Below, in pieces: positions 32,767 through 41,491 of a stretch of DNA of 64,000 nt. Numbering within the stretch: position 1 is the first letter of the stretch; each line of letters opens with the position of its first letter. The stretch lies in assembly GCA_014649555.1 (NCBI GenBank), contig BMTG01000009.1, positions 124,001-188,000 of the forward strand, written 5' to 3'. The notes below the pieces were generated by a model, which saw only the letters and a program-made list of their open reading frames with translations, did not search any database and was not told where the DNA came from. Made by a program: the position numbers and the translations under genes. The stretch is from Streptomyces globisporus (GTDB lineage Bacteria; Actinomycetota; Actinomycetes; Streptomycetales; Streptomycetaceae).

Positions 32767-33885
32767 TCAGTCCTCCGTACGGCGGGCCCGGCGGGCGTAC
32801 CGCAGCAGGGCGGCCCCGGCCAGCAGGAACGCCCCGGCGGCGGCCCCGGTCCAGGCCGTCGACGCCGGTCCGGTGCGGGCGAGTTCGGGGAGCGGGCGGC
32901 CGAGTCCGTCGCGGGCGGGCAGCCCGGGGGGCTCCTCACTGCGGTCGCCCCCGTCCCCCTCTCCTGCGTCCGGGCGGGGCGACGGGTGGGGGCTGGAGGT
33001 GCCGTCCGGGGCCGGGTCCCGGCCCGTGCCCGGATCCGTACGGGGGTCCTTGCGGGGGCCGTCGGGATCGCCGGGCCGTTCGGTGCGGGTGCCGGTGCCG
33101 GGGCCGGTGCGCTCCGGATCGGGGTGCTCGGTCCGGGGGCCGTCCGGCTCGCGGATGCCGCCCGTGGCGCCGTCGACGATCACGAAGGGGTAGTCCTCCG
33201 ACTCCCCCACCCACTCGCCGTCCTCGCGCCCGCCGCCCTTCCCCCGCCCCTGGTCGTGGCGCTGGACGACGGCCGCGTGGGCGGTGACCGGGCCGGGGAC
33301 GGTGTCGGAGGTGAAGGCCATCCGGACGCGTACGGAGACGGTCTCCCCGGCGGGGACGGTGAGCCCGGGGAACGGGTCGCCGAAGACGCCGATCTGCTCG
33401 TCGCGGTCGGTGGACTCCCAGGTGACCCGGTGCTCCTTCTCCGGGCTGCCGGGTTCCGAGAACTCCAGCTGGATCTGGTCCGACGTCAGCCTGCGGTCGC
33501 GGTCGGCGAGCACGAGGACCGGGTGCAGGGCCTGGCAGGAGCTGTCGGTGGTGTTGGTGAGGTCGAGGAACCAGGTGCCGTAGCCGCCACCGGAGGCGTA
33601 CCGGTCCGGGGCGTCCTGGATCCGGGTCTCGATGGGGAAGTCCTTGGCCTTCGGATCACCGCACACGGGCTGCTCGTCGTCCGCGTTCGCGGCGCGTACG
33701 GCTGTGCCCGAGGCGCGTGCGTCTGCGTCTGCGGCTGCGGCTAAGGAGGCGGAGGCCACCGGGGCGGGCAGGGCGGTCGCCTGCGGTCCGCCCAGGAGCG
33801 TGGCGGGCACCGCGATCCCGGCGACCAGCCCGAGGGCGGCGAGCGTACGGCCGTCACGTGGCCGTGCGCCGGAGGTGGGGGGCAT
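32767..33885 (-). CDS. LAxTG-anchored cell-wall protein (sortase E substrate)
   Basis: 372 residues. ATG at 33885 (MPPTSGARPR) follows AAGGG by 8-9 bases. A signal peptide (LAALGLVAGIAVPATLLGGPQATA) leads to a beta-sandwich-like domain (YGTWFLDLTNTTDSSCQALHPVLVLAD; VSVRVRMAFTSDTVPG), then a long Pro/Gly/Asp/Arg-rich spacer. The C-terminus is a classic sorting signal: LPELARTG, a hydrophobic helix (AWTGAAAGAFLLAGAALL) and RYARRARRTED. LAxTG is the preferred motif of Streptomyces class E sortases, and one is encoded at 39496-40314. The function of the exposed domain is unknown. Confidence 0.83.
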   Translation of the reverse strand: MPPTSGARPRDGRTLAALGLVAGIAVPATLLGGPQATALPAPVASASLAAAADADARASGTAVRAANADDEQPVCGDPKAKDFPIETRIQDAPDRYASGGGYGTWFLDLTNTTDSSCQALHPVLVLADRDRRLTSDQIQLEFSEPGSPEKEHRVTWESTDRDEQIGVFGDPFPGLTVPAGETVSVRVRMAFTSDTVPGPVTAHAAVVQRHDQGRGKGGGREDGEWVGESEDYPFVIVDGATGGIREPDGPRTEHPDPERTGPGTGTRTERPGDPDGPRKDPRTDPGTGRDPAPDGTSSPHPSPRPDAGEGDGGDRSEEPPGLPARDGLGRPLPELARTGPASTAWTGAAAGAFLLAGAALLRYARRARRTED

Positions 33886-34205
33886 GGGGGTCACCCTTCG
33901 CTGCTCGCGGACGACCGGGGCTCCGGGGAGGGGCGGGCGGGCGGGCCACCGGTGATGGCCTCCGACGGAATCACGCGCGCGCGGACTCAGAGAGTCGACA
34001 TGCCGACTTGATTAATAGGATCACCCGACCGCGCTCCCTCCCGGGCTCTCGGGCTCACGGACCCTCCGGCTCCCGGGCTCCCGGGCTGCCGGACCCTCCG
34101 GCTCCCGGGCTCCCGGGGCCTGGGCCGACGAAGCCCGCCCAGGAACGGGCAAGGCCAGGAACGGCAAGGCCAGGAACGGGCAGGCCCAGGAGCGAGGGCA
34201 GGGCC
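33886..34205. other. 320-base intergenic region with GC-rich imperfect repeats
   Basis: 33984-34007 holds two small dyads (GACTC-aga-GAGTC; GTCGACATGCCGAC) followed by an AT-rich TTGATTAATAGGAT, probably the promoter of the LAxTG gene. 34050-34125 repeats CCGGCTCCCGGGCTCCCGGG with variations, and 34135-34195 repeats GGCCAGGAACGGGCAA four times. No gene is seen. Confidence 0.6.
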
Positions 34206-35318
34206 CTACCCCCGCTCCCCCACCCGCCCGAACACCGGCGCGAGCACCAGCTGCGCCGCGCCCTCCGCGACCGGCCGGTCCCCGCCCCCGGCGACGGTGA
34301 CGGTGACGCCCGCGCCCGCCCCGCCCCGGGCGGCCCGTTCCTCGATGACGGCCCGGACGCCCCGTACGTACGCGTCCTCGTCGGCGGCCACCGTCCGGCC
34401 ACCCAGGACCACCCGGTCGATGTCGAGCAGGCCGACGAGGTTGGCCGCGCCCATGCCCAGGACCCGGGCCGCCTCGCCCCGGTCGCCGCGCGCCTCGGCG
34501 GCCAGGCACAGGGCCTCGATGCAGCCGCGCCCGCCGCAGCCGCACAGGGGGCCGTCCAGCTGGAGGGTCTGGTGCCCGAACTCACCGGCCCCCGTCCGCG
34601 CCCCCCGGTGCACCTCGCCGCCGAGGACCAGGCCGGCGCCGAGCCCCGTACCGAGGTGGAGGTAGGCGAAGTCGCCGCCGCCCGCGCCGCCCAGCGCGAG
34701 GGCCAGGGCGGCGGCGTTGGTGTCCTTGTCCAGGACCACCGGCAGCCCGGTCCGCTCGGCGAGCGCGGCGCGCAGCGGGTAGCCGTCCCACTGCGGGAAG
34801 CCGGTGACCCGGTGGAGCACGCCGTCCCGGTGGTCGAGCGGTCCGGGCACCGCGACGCCCACCCCGAGGACCGGCTTGTGCGGTTCGGCCGCGCTCAGGT
34901 CCCGTACGGCGTCGGCCGCGTCCGCGAGGACCTGTTCCGCCGGAGCGCCGAGGTCGAGGGGGGCGGTGGTGACCGCGACGGGCCGGCCCGCGAGGTCGAC
35001 GAGGACGGCGGTGAGCCCGTCGCGGTCGAGGTGCAGGCCCACGGCGAACTGGGCGTCGGGGACCAGCCGCAGCACCGTGCGCGGCTTGCCGCCGGTGGAG
35101 GGGCGCAGGCCCGCGCCGACGGCGAGCCCGTCCTCGCGCAGCCGGGCGGTGATCTTGCTGACGGCCTGCGGGGTGAGGCCGGTGCCCTCGGCGAGCTCCA
35201 GCCGGCTGATGCCGTCAGCCCCCGCCGCCCGCAGCAGGTCCAGCACCAGCGTCGCGTTGTGGTGGCGCAGGGCAGGCAGGTTGACCCCGGCCTGGGTCCT
35301 GGTCCGGCTCCCGTTCAC
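34206..35318 (-). CDS. ROK-family transcriptional regulator
   Basis: 370 residues. The start is GTG at 35318 with GAGGAG 6-7 bases upstream. The N-terminal winged HTH (ATLVLDLLRAAGADGISRLELAEGTGLTPQAVSKITARLREDGL) is followed by a ROK sugar-kinase-like domain with ATP/phosphate-loop remnants (VGLHLDRDG, GVGVAVPGPLD), DKDTNAAALALA and the ROK zinc signature GEFGHQTLQLDGPLCGCGGRGCIE. It is probably a carbohydrate-responsive repressor. It is divergent from a Gfo/Idh/MocA oxidoreductase over a 73-base region containing a dyad, so that gene is the likely target. Confidence 0.9.
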   Translation of the reverse strand: MNGSRTRTQAGVNLPALRHHNATLVLDLLRAAGADGISRLELAEGTGLTPQAVSKITARLREDGLAVGAGLRPSTGGKPRTVLRLVPDAQFAVGLHLDRDGLTAVLVDLAGRPVAVTTAPLDLGAPAEQVLADAADAVRDLSAAEPHKPVLGVGVAVPGPLDHRDGVLHRVTGFPQWDGYPLRAALAERTGLPVVLDKDTNAAALALALGGAGGGDFAYLHLGTGLGAGLVLGGEVHRGARTGAGEFGHQTLQLDGPLCGCGGRGCIEALCLAAEARGDRGEAARVLGMGAANLVGLLDIDRVVLGGRTVAADEDAYVRGVRAVIEERAARGGAGAGVTVTVAGGGDRPVAEGAAQLVLAPVFGRVGERG

Positions 35319-35360
35319 GGCTCACTCCTCTTCACCGCCCCATTGTGCCGGTCGCTTGCA

Positions 35361-35380
35361 CTTTGGCAACAGCGTTGCTT
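35361..35380. promoter_or_regulatory. Candidate ROK operator between divergent genes
   Basis: GCAAC-agc-GTTGC (35366-35378) is a perfect dyad, extendable with mismatches to CTTTGGCAAC/GTTGCTTAAG. It sits 13 bases upstream of the ATG of the oxidoreductase gene and 47 bases from the ROK start. Confidence 0.5.
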
Positions 35381-35391
35381 AAGTGGATCGC

Positions 35392-36543
35392 ATGACCCCC
35401 AACGCCTCCGACGCCCCTCTCCGCGTCGCCCTCGTCGGCTACGGCCTGGCCGGCTCCGTCTTCCACGCCCCGCTGGTCTCCGCGACCGACGGCCTGGTCC
35501 TCGACACGGTCGTCACGTCGAACGAGGAGCGCCGGGCGGAGGCCCGTGCCGCATATCCGGAGGTCCGGTTCGCCGCATCGCCGGACGAGCTGTGGGAGCG
35601 GGCGGAGGAGCTGGACCTGGTCGTGATCGCCTCCCCGAACAAGACGCACGTCCCGCTGGCGACGGCCGCGCTGAAGGCCGGGCTCCCCGTCGTCGTGGAC
35701 AAGCCGATCGCCGGGACCGCCGCCGAGGCGCGCGAGCTGGCGGCCCTCGCGGAGGAGCGCGGGCTGCTGCTCTCGGTCTTCCAGAACCGCCGCTGGGACA
35801 ACGACTTCCGCACCCTGGCCGCCCTGATCGCCGACGGCGAGCTGGGCGAGGTGCAGCGCTTCGAGTCCCGGTTCGAGCGCTGGCGGCCGCAGCTGAAGGG
35901 CGGCTGGCGCGAGTCGGGCGACCCGGACGAGATCGGCGGTCTGCTGTACGACCTGGGCAGCCATGTCGTCGATCAGGCACTGGTGCTGTTCGGCCCGGCA
36001 GTCCAGGTGTACGCCGAGTCCGACGTACGGCGTCCCGGTGCGGCGGCGGACGACGACACGTTCATCGCGATCACGCATGAGAACGGGGTCCGCTCGCACC
36101 TGTACGTCAGCGCCACCACGGCCCAGCTCGGCCCGCGCTTCCGGGTCCTCGGCTCGGCGGCGGGCTATGTGAAGTACGGCCTGGACCCGCAGGAGGCGGC
36201 CCTGCGCGAGGGGCTGCGCCCGGTGGCCGGCCGGCCGTGGGGCGAGGAGGTGGAGGAGCTGTGGGGCCGGATCGGCTCCGGCGAGTCCCCGCTGACCGGC
36301 GGCGGCACCCCGGTCCGTACGCTGCCCGGCGACTACCCCGCGTACTACGCCGCCGTCGCCGCGGCCGTCCGTGGCACCGGCGACAACCCGGTCACCGCAC
36401 TCCAGGCGGCCGCGGCCCTGGATGTCCTGGAGGCCGCCCGCCGCTCGGCGCGCGAAGGCGTCTCCGTCACCCTTCTCCCCCACCACGACGACCCCCGCCA
36501 CGACGAACCGCACCACGACGCAGCAGAGGAGCGGCGCGCATGA
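35392..36543 (+). CDS. Gfo/Idh/MocA-family oxidoreductase
   Basis: 383 residues from ATG at 35392 (GTG at 35383 in frame is possible; neither has a strong ribosome site). The NAD(P) Rossmann motif is VALVGYGLAGSVFHAPL. The sugar-dehydrogenase signature EKP appears as VVVDKPIAGT (Asp for Glu). QNRRWDNDF and GGLLYDLGSHVVDQAL are conserved in this subgroup (YdgJ/IolW-like). It probably oxidises or reduces a sugar, inositol or related compound. It is ATGA-coupled to the downstream gene and likely controlled by the divergent ROK regulator. Confidence 0.9.
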   Translation: MTPNASDAPLRVALVGYGLAGSVFHAPLVSATDGLVLDTVVTSNEERRAEARAAYPEVRFAASPDELWERAEELDLVVIASPNKTHVPLATAALKAGLPVVVDKPIAGTAAEARELAALAEERGLLLSVFQNRRWDNDFRTLAALIADGELGEVQRFESRFERWRPQLKGGWRESGDPDEIGGLLYDLGSHVVDQALVLFGPAVQVYAESDVRRPGAAADDDTFIAITHENGVRSHLYVSATTAQLGPRFRVLGSAAGYVKYGLDPQEAALREGLRPVAGRPWGEEVEELWGRIGSGESPLTGGGTPVRTLPGDYPAYYAAVAAAVRGTGDNPVTALQAAAALDVLEAARRSAREGVSVTLLPHHDDPRHDEPHHDAAEERRA

Positions 36544-37019
36544 CCACCACGTCCCCCACCATCTCCGAGCTGATCGCCCAGGAGCGCCGGCTCACCCTCC
36601 CGCACTTCTCCTACGACGACGCGTTCGCGCTGGGCAGCCTGCTGGTCAAGCTGGCCCGGGAGCGGCACGCACCGGTCGCGATCGACATCCGGCGCGGCGC
36701 GCAGCAGCTGTTCCACGCGGCGCTGCCCGGTTCGAGTGCGGACAACGACGCGTGGATCGACCGCAAGCGCAAGGTGGTCGAGCGGTACGGCGAGAGCTCG
36801 TACCTGGTCGGCACCCGGTTCCGCGCGAAGGGCACGACGTTCGAGGAGTCGTCCCGCCTTGACCCGGACACGTACGCCGCGCACGGCGGTTCGTTCCCGA
36901 TCGCCGTGGAGGGCGCGGGCGTGATCGGCACGGTCACGGTGTCCGGCCTGCCGCAGGCCGAGGACCACGCGATGGTGGTCGAGGCGCTGGAGCAGTTCGC
37001 GGCGACGCCGGGGGCCTGA
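36540..37019 (+). CDS. Heme-degrading-domain / UPF0303 (GlcG-HbpS-like) protein
   Basis: 159 residues, starting within the stop of the oxidoreductase gene. It resembles the GlcG/HbpS/UPF0303 fold: TISELIAQERRLTLPHFSYDDAFALGSLLVKLA, VAIDIRRGAQQLFHAAL, NDAWIDRKRKVVERYGESSY and the C-terminal GSFPIAVEGAGVIGTVTVSGLPQAEDHAMVVEAL. Such proteins are often paired with oxidoreductases. The annotation heme-degrading comes from the HbpS relation, and actual heme activity is uncertain. Cytosolic; no signal peptide. Confidence 0.82.
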   Translation: MTTTSPTISELIAQERRLTLPHFSYDDAFALGSLLVKLARERHAPVAIDIRRGAQQLFHAALPGSSADNDAWIDRKRKVVERYGESSYLVGTRFRAKGTTFEESSRLDPDTYAAHGGSFPIAVEGAGVIGTVTVSGLPQAEDHAMVVEALEQFAATPGA

Positions 37020-37069
37020 GCCGGCCGTACGGGGAGAGGGCCGGGCGGCTGAGCAGCCCGTACGGGGAG

Positions 37070-37106
37070 GGGGCGCCGTCACGTACACGTACAGCGACGG
37101 CACCCC
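37070..37106. terminator. Bidirectional terminator between convergent genes
   Basis: GGGGCGCCGTC (37070-37080) and GACGGCACCCC (37096-37106) form an 11-bp stem with one mismatch and a 15-base loop. Confidence 0.6.
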
Positions 37107-37119
37107 ACCCCTCCCCCGG

Positions 37120-37980
37120 CTACGCGTCCTTCAGCTCCTGACGCTGCCGGCCGAGCCCCTCAACCTCCAGCTCCACCACATCGCCGGCCTTCAGGTAGGG
37201 CTTGGGCTCGGGCTGCCCCATGGCGACCCCGGCGGGCGTACCGGTGTTGATGATGTCGCCCGGGTAGAGGGTCATGAAGTGGCTGAGGTAGCGGACGACC
37301 TCGCCGACCGGGAAGATCTGCTCGGCCGTGGTCCCGTTCTGCTTCAGCTCGCCGTTGACCCAGAGGCGCAGCGGCAGGGCCTGCGGGTCGGGCACCTCGT
37401 CGGCGGTGACGAGCCAGGGGCCCAGCGGGTTGAACGTCTCGCAGTTCTTGCCCTTGTCCCAGGTGCCGCCGCGCTCGATCTGGAACTCGCGCTCGGAGAC
37501 GTCGTGAGCGGTGGCGTACCCGGCGACATGGGCGAGCCCCTCCTCGGCTGAGCCCAGGTAGCGGGCGGTGCGCCCGATGACGACGGCGAGCTCGACCTCC
37601 CAGTCGGTCTTCCGGCTGCCGCGCGGTACGAGGACGGTGTCGTCGGGCCCCACGACGGTGTCGGGGGCCTTGAAGAACAGGATCGGCTCCTCGGGAATGG
37701 CCGCCCCGGTCTCGGCGGCGTGGTCGTGGTAGTTCAGCCCGATGCACACGATCTTGCCGATGCGTCCCAGCGGCGGACCGATCCGCAGCCCTGTCGCGTC
37801 GAGGGCGGGCAGCACACCGGGGGTCTCGGCGGCCGCCCGTACGCGGGCGAGCGTGGAGGCGTCGGCGAGCAGTTCGCCGTCGATGTCGGGGACGATTCCC
37901 GACAGATCACGCAGAGTCCCGTCGCGGTCGAGAAGTGCGGGACGCTCGGCGCCCGCCGTACCGACTCGAAGCAGCTTCAA
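37120..37980 (-). CDS. Fumarylacetoacetate-hydrolase family protein
   Basis: 286 residues. TTG at 37980 is the start: GAGGAG lies 8 bases upstream, and the open frame upstream has none. The FAH fold is clear: VCIGLNYHDHAAETGA (catalytic His), EEPILFFKAPDTVVGP (metal Glu), KTDWEVELAVVIGRTARY (Glu/Asp ligands) and IINTGTPAGVAMGQPEPKPYL. The pattern resembles 2-keto-3-deoxy-L-fuconate / acylpyruvate hydrolases or ureidoglycolate lyase. It probably cleaves a C-C bond in sugar-acid or aromatic breakdown. It stands alone on the minus strand. Confidence 0.88.
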   Translation of the reverse strand: MKLLRVGTAGAERPALLDRDGTLRDLSGIVPDIDGELLADASTLARVRAAAETPGVLPALDATGLRIGPPLGRIGKIVCIGLNYHDHAAETGAAIPEEPILFFKAPDTVVGPDDTVLVPRGSRKTDWEVELAVVIGRTARYLGSAEEGLAHVAGYATAHDVSEREFQIERGGTWDKGKNCETFNPLGPWLVTADEVPDPQALPLRLWVNGELKQNGTTAEQIFPVGEVVRYLSHFMTLYPGDIINTGTPAGVAMGQPEPKPYLKAGDVVELEVEGLGRQRQELKDA

Positions 37981-38118
37981 CGGTCCAACTCCTCTTGATC
38001 GAGGTGGAGAGCCCGTCGGCGGTGTGCGGCCACCGAAGGGCTTGGCTGATCGTCCAAGAGATCGGATCACTCCGCAAGACCTCGTTCACACACTGGACCG
38101 GCGCATCGGTCGGCCCGA

Positions 38119-38889
38119 TTACGCCGCGGTGGCCATGGCGCCGCCGGCGACGGGCATGTCGCGGTAGAGCCAGGCCCGCTCGAGGGCGGTCCAGGTGGTC
38201 GTCGTGACGACGTAGAGGGCCGCGGCCAGCGGCACGACGGCCACGGTGATCAGCGTGAAGAACGACATCAGAGGCATCAGCTTGGTCATCGCGCCCATCC
38301 CGGGCACGGGCTGTCCGTCCGGGCCGGCGGCAGGCGTCATCGGGTTGGCGGCCATCTGCCGCTTGGTGCGTCCGTAGTTGAACGTGGCGACGGCGGCGAC
38401 GATCACGAAGAGCCCCAGGTAGACCAGCCCCTGCCCGCCGAAAAGACCGCCGTGCGCGAGCGCGTCGTGCCAGCGCCCGCCGAGCGGCGCGCCGAGCAGA
38501 TCGTGGCTGAGCAGCGCGTTGGGCTCGCCGCCGATCGAGCTGCTGGAGAACAGGTGGTAGAGCAGGAAGAACGCGGGCATCTGGAGCAGGCTCGGCAGGC
38601 AGCCGGAGAGCGGCGACACCTTCTCGGCGGCGTGCAGCTCCATGATCGCCTTCTGCATCCGCTCGGGATTCTTGCCGTGCTTCTTCCGCAGTTCGGCGAT
38701 CTGCGGCTGGAGCCGGCTGCGGGCCTTCTGCCCGCGCGCGGCGGCCCGGGAGAGCGGGTGGACGGCGAGCCGGACGAGCGCGGTGAACAGGATGATCGCG
38801 GCGGCGGTGGACGCGGTCTGGAAGAGCGGTTGCAGCAGATCGGCGAGGGAGCCGACCAGGCTCGCGAAAGCGGACATGAAGGCGGACAT
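38119..38889 (-). CDS. YidC/Oxa1-family membrane protein insertase (secondary copy)
   Basis: 256 residues. ATG at 38889 (MSAFMSAFAS) follows GGAGGG by 7 bases. It shows the Oxa1 core: TAAAIILFTALVRLAVHPLSRAAARGQ with the hydrophilic-groove Arg, the coiled region RSRLQPQIAELRKKHGKNPERMQKAIMELHAAEKVSPLSGCLPSLLQMPAFFLLYHLF, and later spans LVYLGLFVIVAAVATFNY and LMSFFTLITVAVVPLAAALYVVTTT. The main yidC of the chromosome is normally near rnpA/rpmH, so this is probably an accessory paralogue. It lies 148 bases after the DUF6412 gene on the same strand. Confidence 0.9.
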   Translation of the reverse strand: MSAFMSAFASLVGSLADLLQPLFQTASTAAAIILFTALVRLAVHPLSRAAARGQKARSRLQPQIAELRKKHGKNPERMQKAIMELHAAEKVSPLSGCLPSLLQMPAFFLLYHLFSSSSIGGEPNALLSHDLLGAPLGGRWHDALAHGGLFGGQGLVYLGLFVIVAAVATFNYGRTKRQMAANPMTPAAGPDGQPVPGMGAMTKLMPLMSFFTLITVAVVPLAAALYVVTTTTWTALERAWLYRDMPVAGGAMATAA

Positions 38890-39037
38890 GGGTGAGCCCT
38901 CCGGGGGTCTCGTCGTGCCGGGAGGTACCTGCGAGGAGGTACGGGGGTGATCACTCGGCATGACGACCGGCGCGGGGCGCACCCGTCCTGGGTGCGGCGC
39001 ACGTACGCGAGGTACGGGCGGGAGGTGCGGGGTTGCG

Positions 39038-39370
39038 CTACGCGGCGGCCGTCAGGAGGGCGTGCCCGGGTGCCCGGGGCCTGGTGCGCCCCCGGGCGTC
39101 GGGGTCGCGCTGCGGGAGGAAGGCGGTGCGCCGCTCCCGGTCCCTGATGGCCGTACGGACCCGGGTGCGGGGCACCGGGGACGCGCAGCGGGCGCTGATG
39201 ACGGCGCAGGCGAGGAGGGCGGAACCGGCCGCGGCGGTGGCGGCGAGCGCGACGGCGGCGGAGAGACTGCCGCCCTCGGCGAGGAGGATCTCGGTGAGGA
39301 AGAGGAGGACGAGTCCGGCGGGCCGGAGCAGCCGGGCGAAGGCGCGGCGCAGGGCGTTGGCGTCCCGCAC
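39038..39370 (-). CDS. DUF6412-like small membrane protein
   Basis: 110 residues. GTG at 39370 (VRDANALRR) has GGAGG 8 bases upstream. Two hydrophobic helices (LRPAGLVLLFLTEILLAEGG; LAATAAAGSALLACAVISA) are followed by a basic, probably cytosolic tail (IRDRERRTAFLPQRDPDARGRTRPR). It recurs next to accessory YidC/Oxa1 genes in Streptomyces. A role with the insertase is inferred; no activity is known. Confidence 0.72.
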   Translation of the reverse strand: MRDANALRRAFARLLRPAGLVLLFLTEILLAEGGSLSAAVALAATAAAGSALLACAVISARCASPVPRTRVRTAIRDRERRTAFLPQRDPDARGRTRPRAPGHALLTAAA

Positions 39371-39495
39371 GATGTGCACCTCCCGTTCCTCGTTCCGTCC
39401 TCGTACCGTTCCTGCGGAGTGCCGCCCATCGGAGTGAACGGCACTCTTTCGTTATACACGATGATCGGGTCGGCCTTCGGGTTTCTCGCCACCGT

Positions 39496-40314
39496 TCAGC
39501 GGGGGCGCATCGAGGTGAGCTGCCCCCAGACGACGAGCCGGTAGCGGGAGCTGAACTCGGGGGTGCAGGTGGTGAGGGTGAGGTAGTAGCCGGGCTCGCT
39601 GTAGCCGACGGAGGTGGTGATGTTGCTGCGCGGGACGGGCGCGATGACGCCGCTGTCGGAGGGCGCGGTTTGGGCGAGGCGCTTGCCGACGGTGTACGTG
39701 TAGACGGCGTCGCGGGTCTCGACGGTGATCCGGTCACCGCTGCGGAGCCGGTCGATGCGCCGGAAGGGTTCGCCGTGGGTGTTGCGGTGCCCGGCGAGCG
39801 CGAAGTTCCCGGCCTGCCCGGCCTGCGCGGTACGGGTGTAGTGCCCGACGTACCCCCGGTCGAGCACCCCGCCCTTGCTGGTGCCCTCGGCGACGGGGGC
39901 GGTGAGCCCGATCCGGGGGATGCGCAGGACGGCGTACGCCTGGTCCCAGCGGGGGGCGGAACGGGGCCGGGCTGCCGGGGCGGGAGGCGGATCGCCGTCC
40001 GCTTCCGGACCGGGGCTCGCGGAGGGCCGGGGACTCTCGTGTCGCTCACCACCGCCACCGTCACCGCTGTCTTCCCGGCTCGGCCGGTCCCACTCCCGCT
40101 GAAGGCTCTGGACGGTACGTCCGGCGTCGGCGCGGGCCTCGCGGTTGGTCCACCAGAGCTGGTGGGCGACGAGGAGGAGCAGGACGACACCGAGGGTGAC
40201 GACGACTTCGGCGGAGACCCAGAGCCCGCGGGCGAGAAGATGCGAACCGCCACCGCCACGGCCTCGCGCCCCGGACAACACCCCGCGCCCTCGCCCGGCT
40301 CCCCGCCTCCGCAT
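39496..40314 (-). CDS. Class E sortase
   Basis: 272 residues from ATG at 40314 (MRRRGAGRGRG) with a GAGGGTG site. The membrane anchor VSAEVVVTLGVVLLLLVAHQLWW is followed by a charged Pro-rich linker and the sortase barrel: YAVLRIPRIGLTAPVAEGTSKGGVLDRGYVGHYT, catalytic His in NFALAGHRNTHG, and the Cys...Arg segment LTLTTCTPEFSSRYRLVVWG. Class E enzymes of Streptomyces (for example those that anchor chaplins) cut LAxTG and join it to peptidoglycan. The LARTG protein at 32767 is a nearby candidate substrate. Confidence 0.91.
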   Translation of the reverse strand: MRRRGAGRGRGVLSGARGRGGGGSHLLARGLWVSAEVVVTLGVVLLLLVAHQLWWTNREARADAGRTVQSLQREWDRPSREDSGDGGGGERHESPRPSASPGPEADGDPPPAPAARPRSAPRWDQAYAVLRIPRIGLTAPVAEGTSKGGVLDRGYVGHYTRTAQAGQAGNFALAGHRNTHGEPFRRIDRLRSGDRITVETRDAVYTYTVGKRLAQTAPSDSGVIAPVPRSNITTSVGYSEPGYYLTLTTCTPEFSSRYRLVVWGQLTSMRPR

Positions 40315-40479
40315 CGACGCCACCCTCCCGCACCGCAAGCCTCGGGGCGCACGACCGCACACCGTTGAAGACTCGGAGCGCACGGTAGGGGCAAACCTCA
40401 CAACTCTCCAGACTTCTCCCGCTTCTCCTCCTCCGCCCTCTTCTCCCCGCCGTCACCGTCCGGCAGTACCGTGTGGTCC

Positions 40480-41484
40480 ATGCGCCCCGACACGCCTGCC
40501 GACCACACGACCGAAGCCGAGCGTCTGCTCCGCACCGCGGCGCAGTACCCCGAGGACCACGAACCGCTGATCCTCCAGGCCGCGGCCCACCTGGAACTCG
40601 CGGGCGACCGCGCCCGCGCGAGCACGCTCTACGACGACCTGCTCGCCGCCCCCGAGGCGACCGTCGACAACCCGCACCTGATCAAGGCCCTGAAAGCGGC
40701 CAACCTCTGGGAGTACGGGCACGAGGCCGAGGCCCGGGCGATCATCGACGGCATCCGAGCCGCGGGCCCGCTGAACGCCGCGCCGTGGCAGGTGGCCGCG
40801 GAGACCCTGGAGGCGCACGACGAGCTGGAGAAGGCGCACGACTTCCTCTCCACCGCCCTGACCCTGCTGCTGGCCCCCGGCGAGGAGGTCCCGTACGCCA
40901 CGCAGTCCCTGCTGACCGGCCGCCACCGGGTGCGCCGGCTGATGGGCCTGGAGCACGACGCCTGGGACGAGCTGGCGGGCGAGCTGCACACGGCCGCGGT
41001 GCCCCTGGACGAACTGCACGACCCGAAGCGCCTGTGGTCGCTGGGTTCGTCGGACCCGGTGGAGCTGAAGGCCGAGATCACCCGCCTGCGCGCGGAGCTG
41101 GGCACGTACCGCACGGCGCTGTCCCGCCCGTTCCCGGTGGCCGTCCTTCACTGGCCGGAGAACGAACTGCGCGAACTGCTCACGGCGTACCCGGCGTTGA
41201 CCGAGGAGTACGTGGACCGCACCACCCACCTGGACCGCCTGGAGGCGTCCCTGCGCGACCTCCACGCGACGGGCACCCCGAACCTGGGCATCGTGACCGG
41301 CACGGTCCCGTCGTACGAGGCGTTCGCCGCCTCGGAGGCCGCGTCCCCGTCCGACCCGGGCCTCCTCCCCCAGTACGCCACCACCCTCGCCGCCCGGGGC
41401 CGCGCGATCCCGTGGCCGCCTTCGCGCACGGCTGCATGCTGGTGCGGGTCGGGGGAGGCTTATGGGGGGTGCCACGGGGTCTGA
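40480..41484 (+). CDS. SEC-C motif / TPR-like protein
   Basis: 334 residues from ATG at 40480 (GTG at 40471 possible). Helical repeats resembling TPRs occupy the first 150 residues (AERLLRTAAQYPEDHEPLILQAAAHLELAGDRARASTLYDDLL). The C-terminus is a SEC-C zinc motif, CWCGSGEAYGGCHGV (CxCx8CH). SEC-C motifs occur on SecA and on many unrelated bacterial proteins and probably mediate protein or nucleic-acid contact. The function is unknown. It appears to be the last ordinary chromosomal gene before the accessory region and is followed by a good terminator. Confidence 0.85.
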   Translation: MRPDTPADHTTEAERLLRTAAQYPEDHEPLILQAAAHLELAGDRARASTLYDDLLAAPEATVDNPHLIKALKAANLWEYGHEAEARAIIDGIRAAGPLNAAPWQVAAETLEAHDELEKAHDFLSTALTLLLAPGEEVPYATQSLLTGRHRVRRLMGLEHDAWDELAGELHTAAVPLDELHDPKRLWSLGSSDPVELKAEITRLRAELGTYRTALSRPFPVAVLHWPENELRELLTAYPALTEEYVDRTTHLDRLEASLRDLHATGTPNLGIVTGTVPSYEAFAASEAASPSDPGLLPQYATTLAARGRAIPWPPSRTAACWCGSGEAYGGCHGV

Positions 41485-41491
41485 GGCCCAC

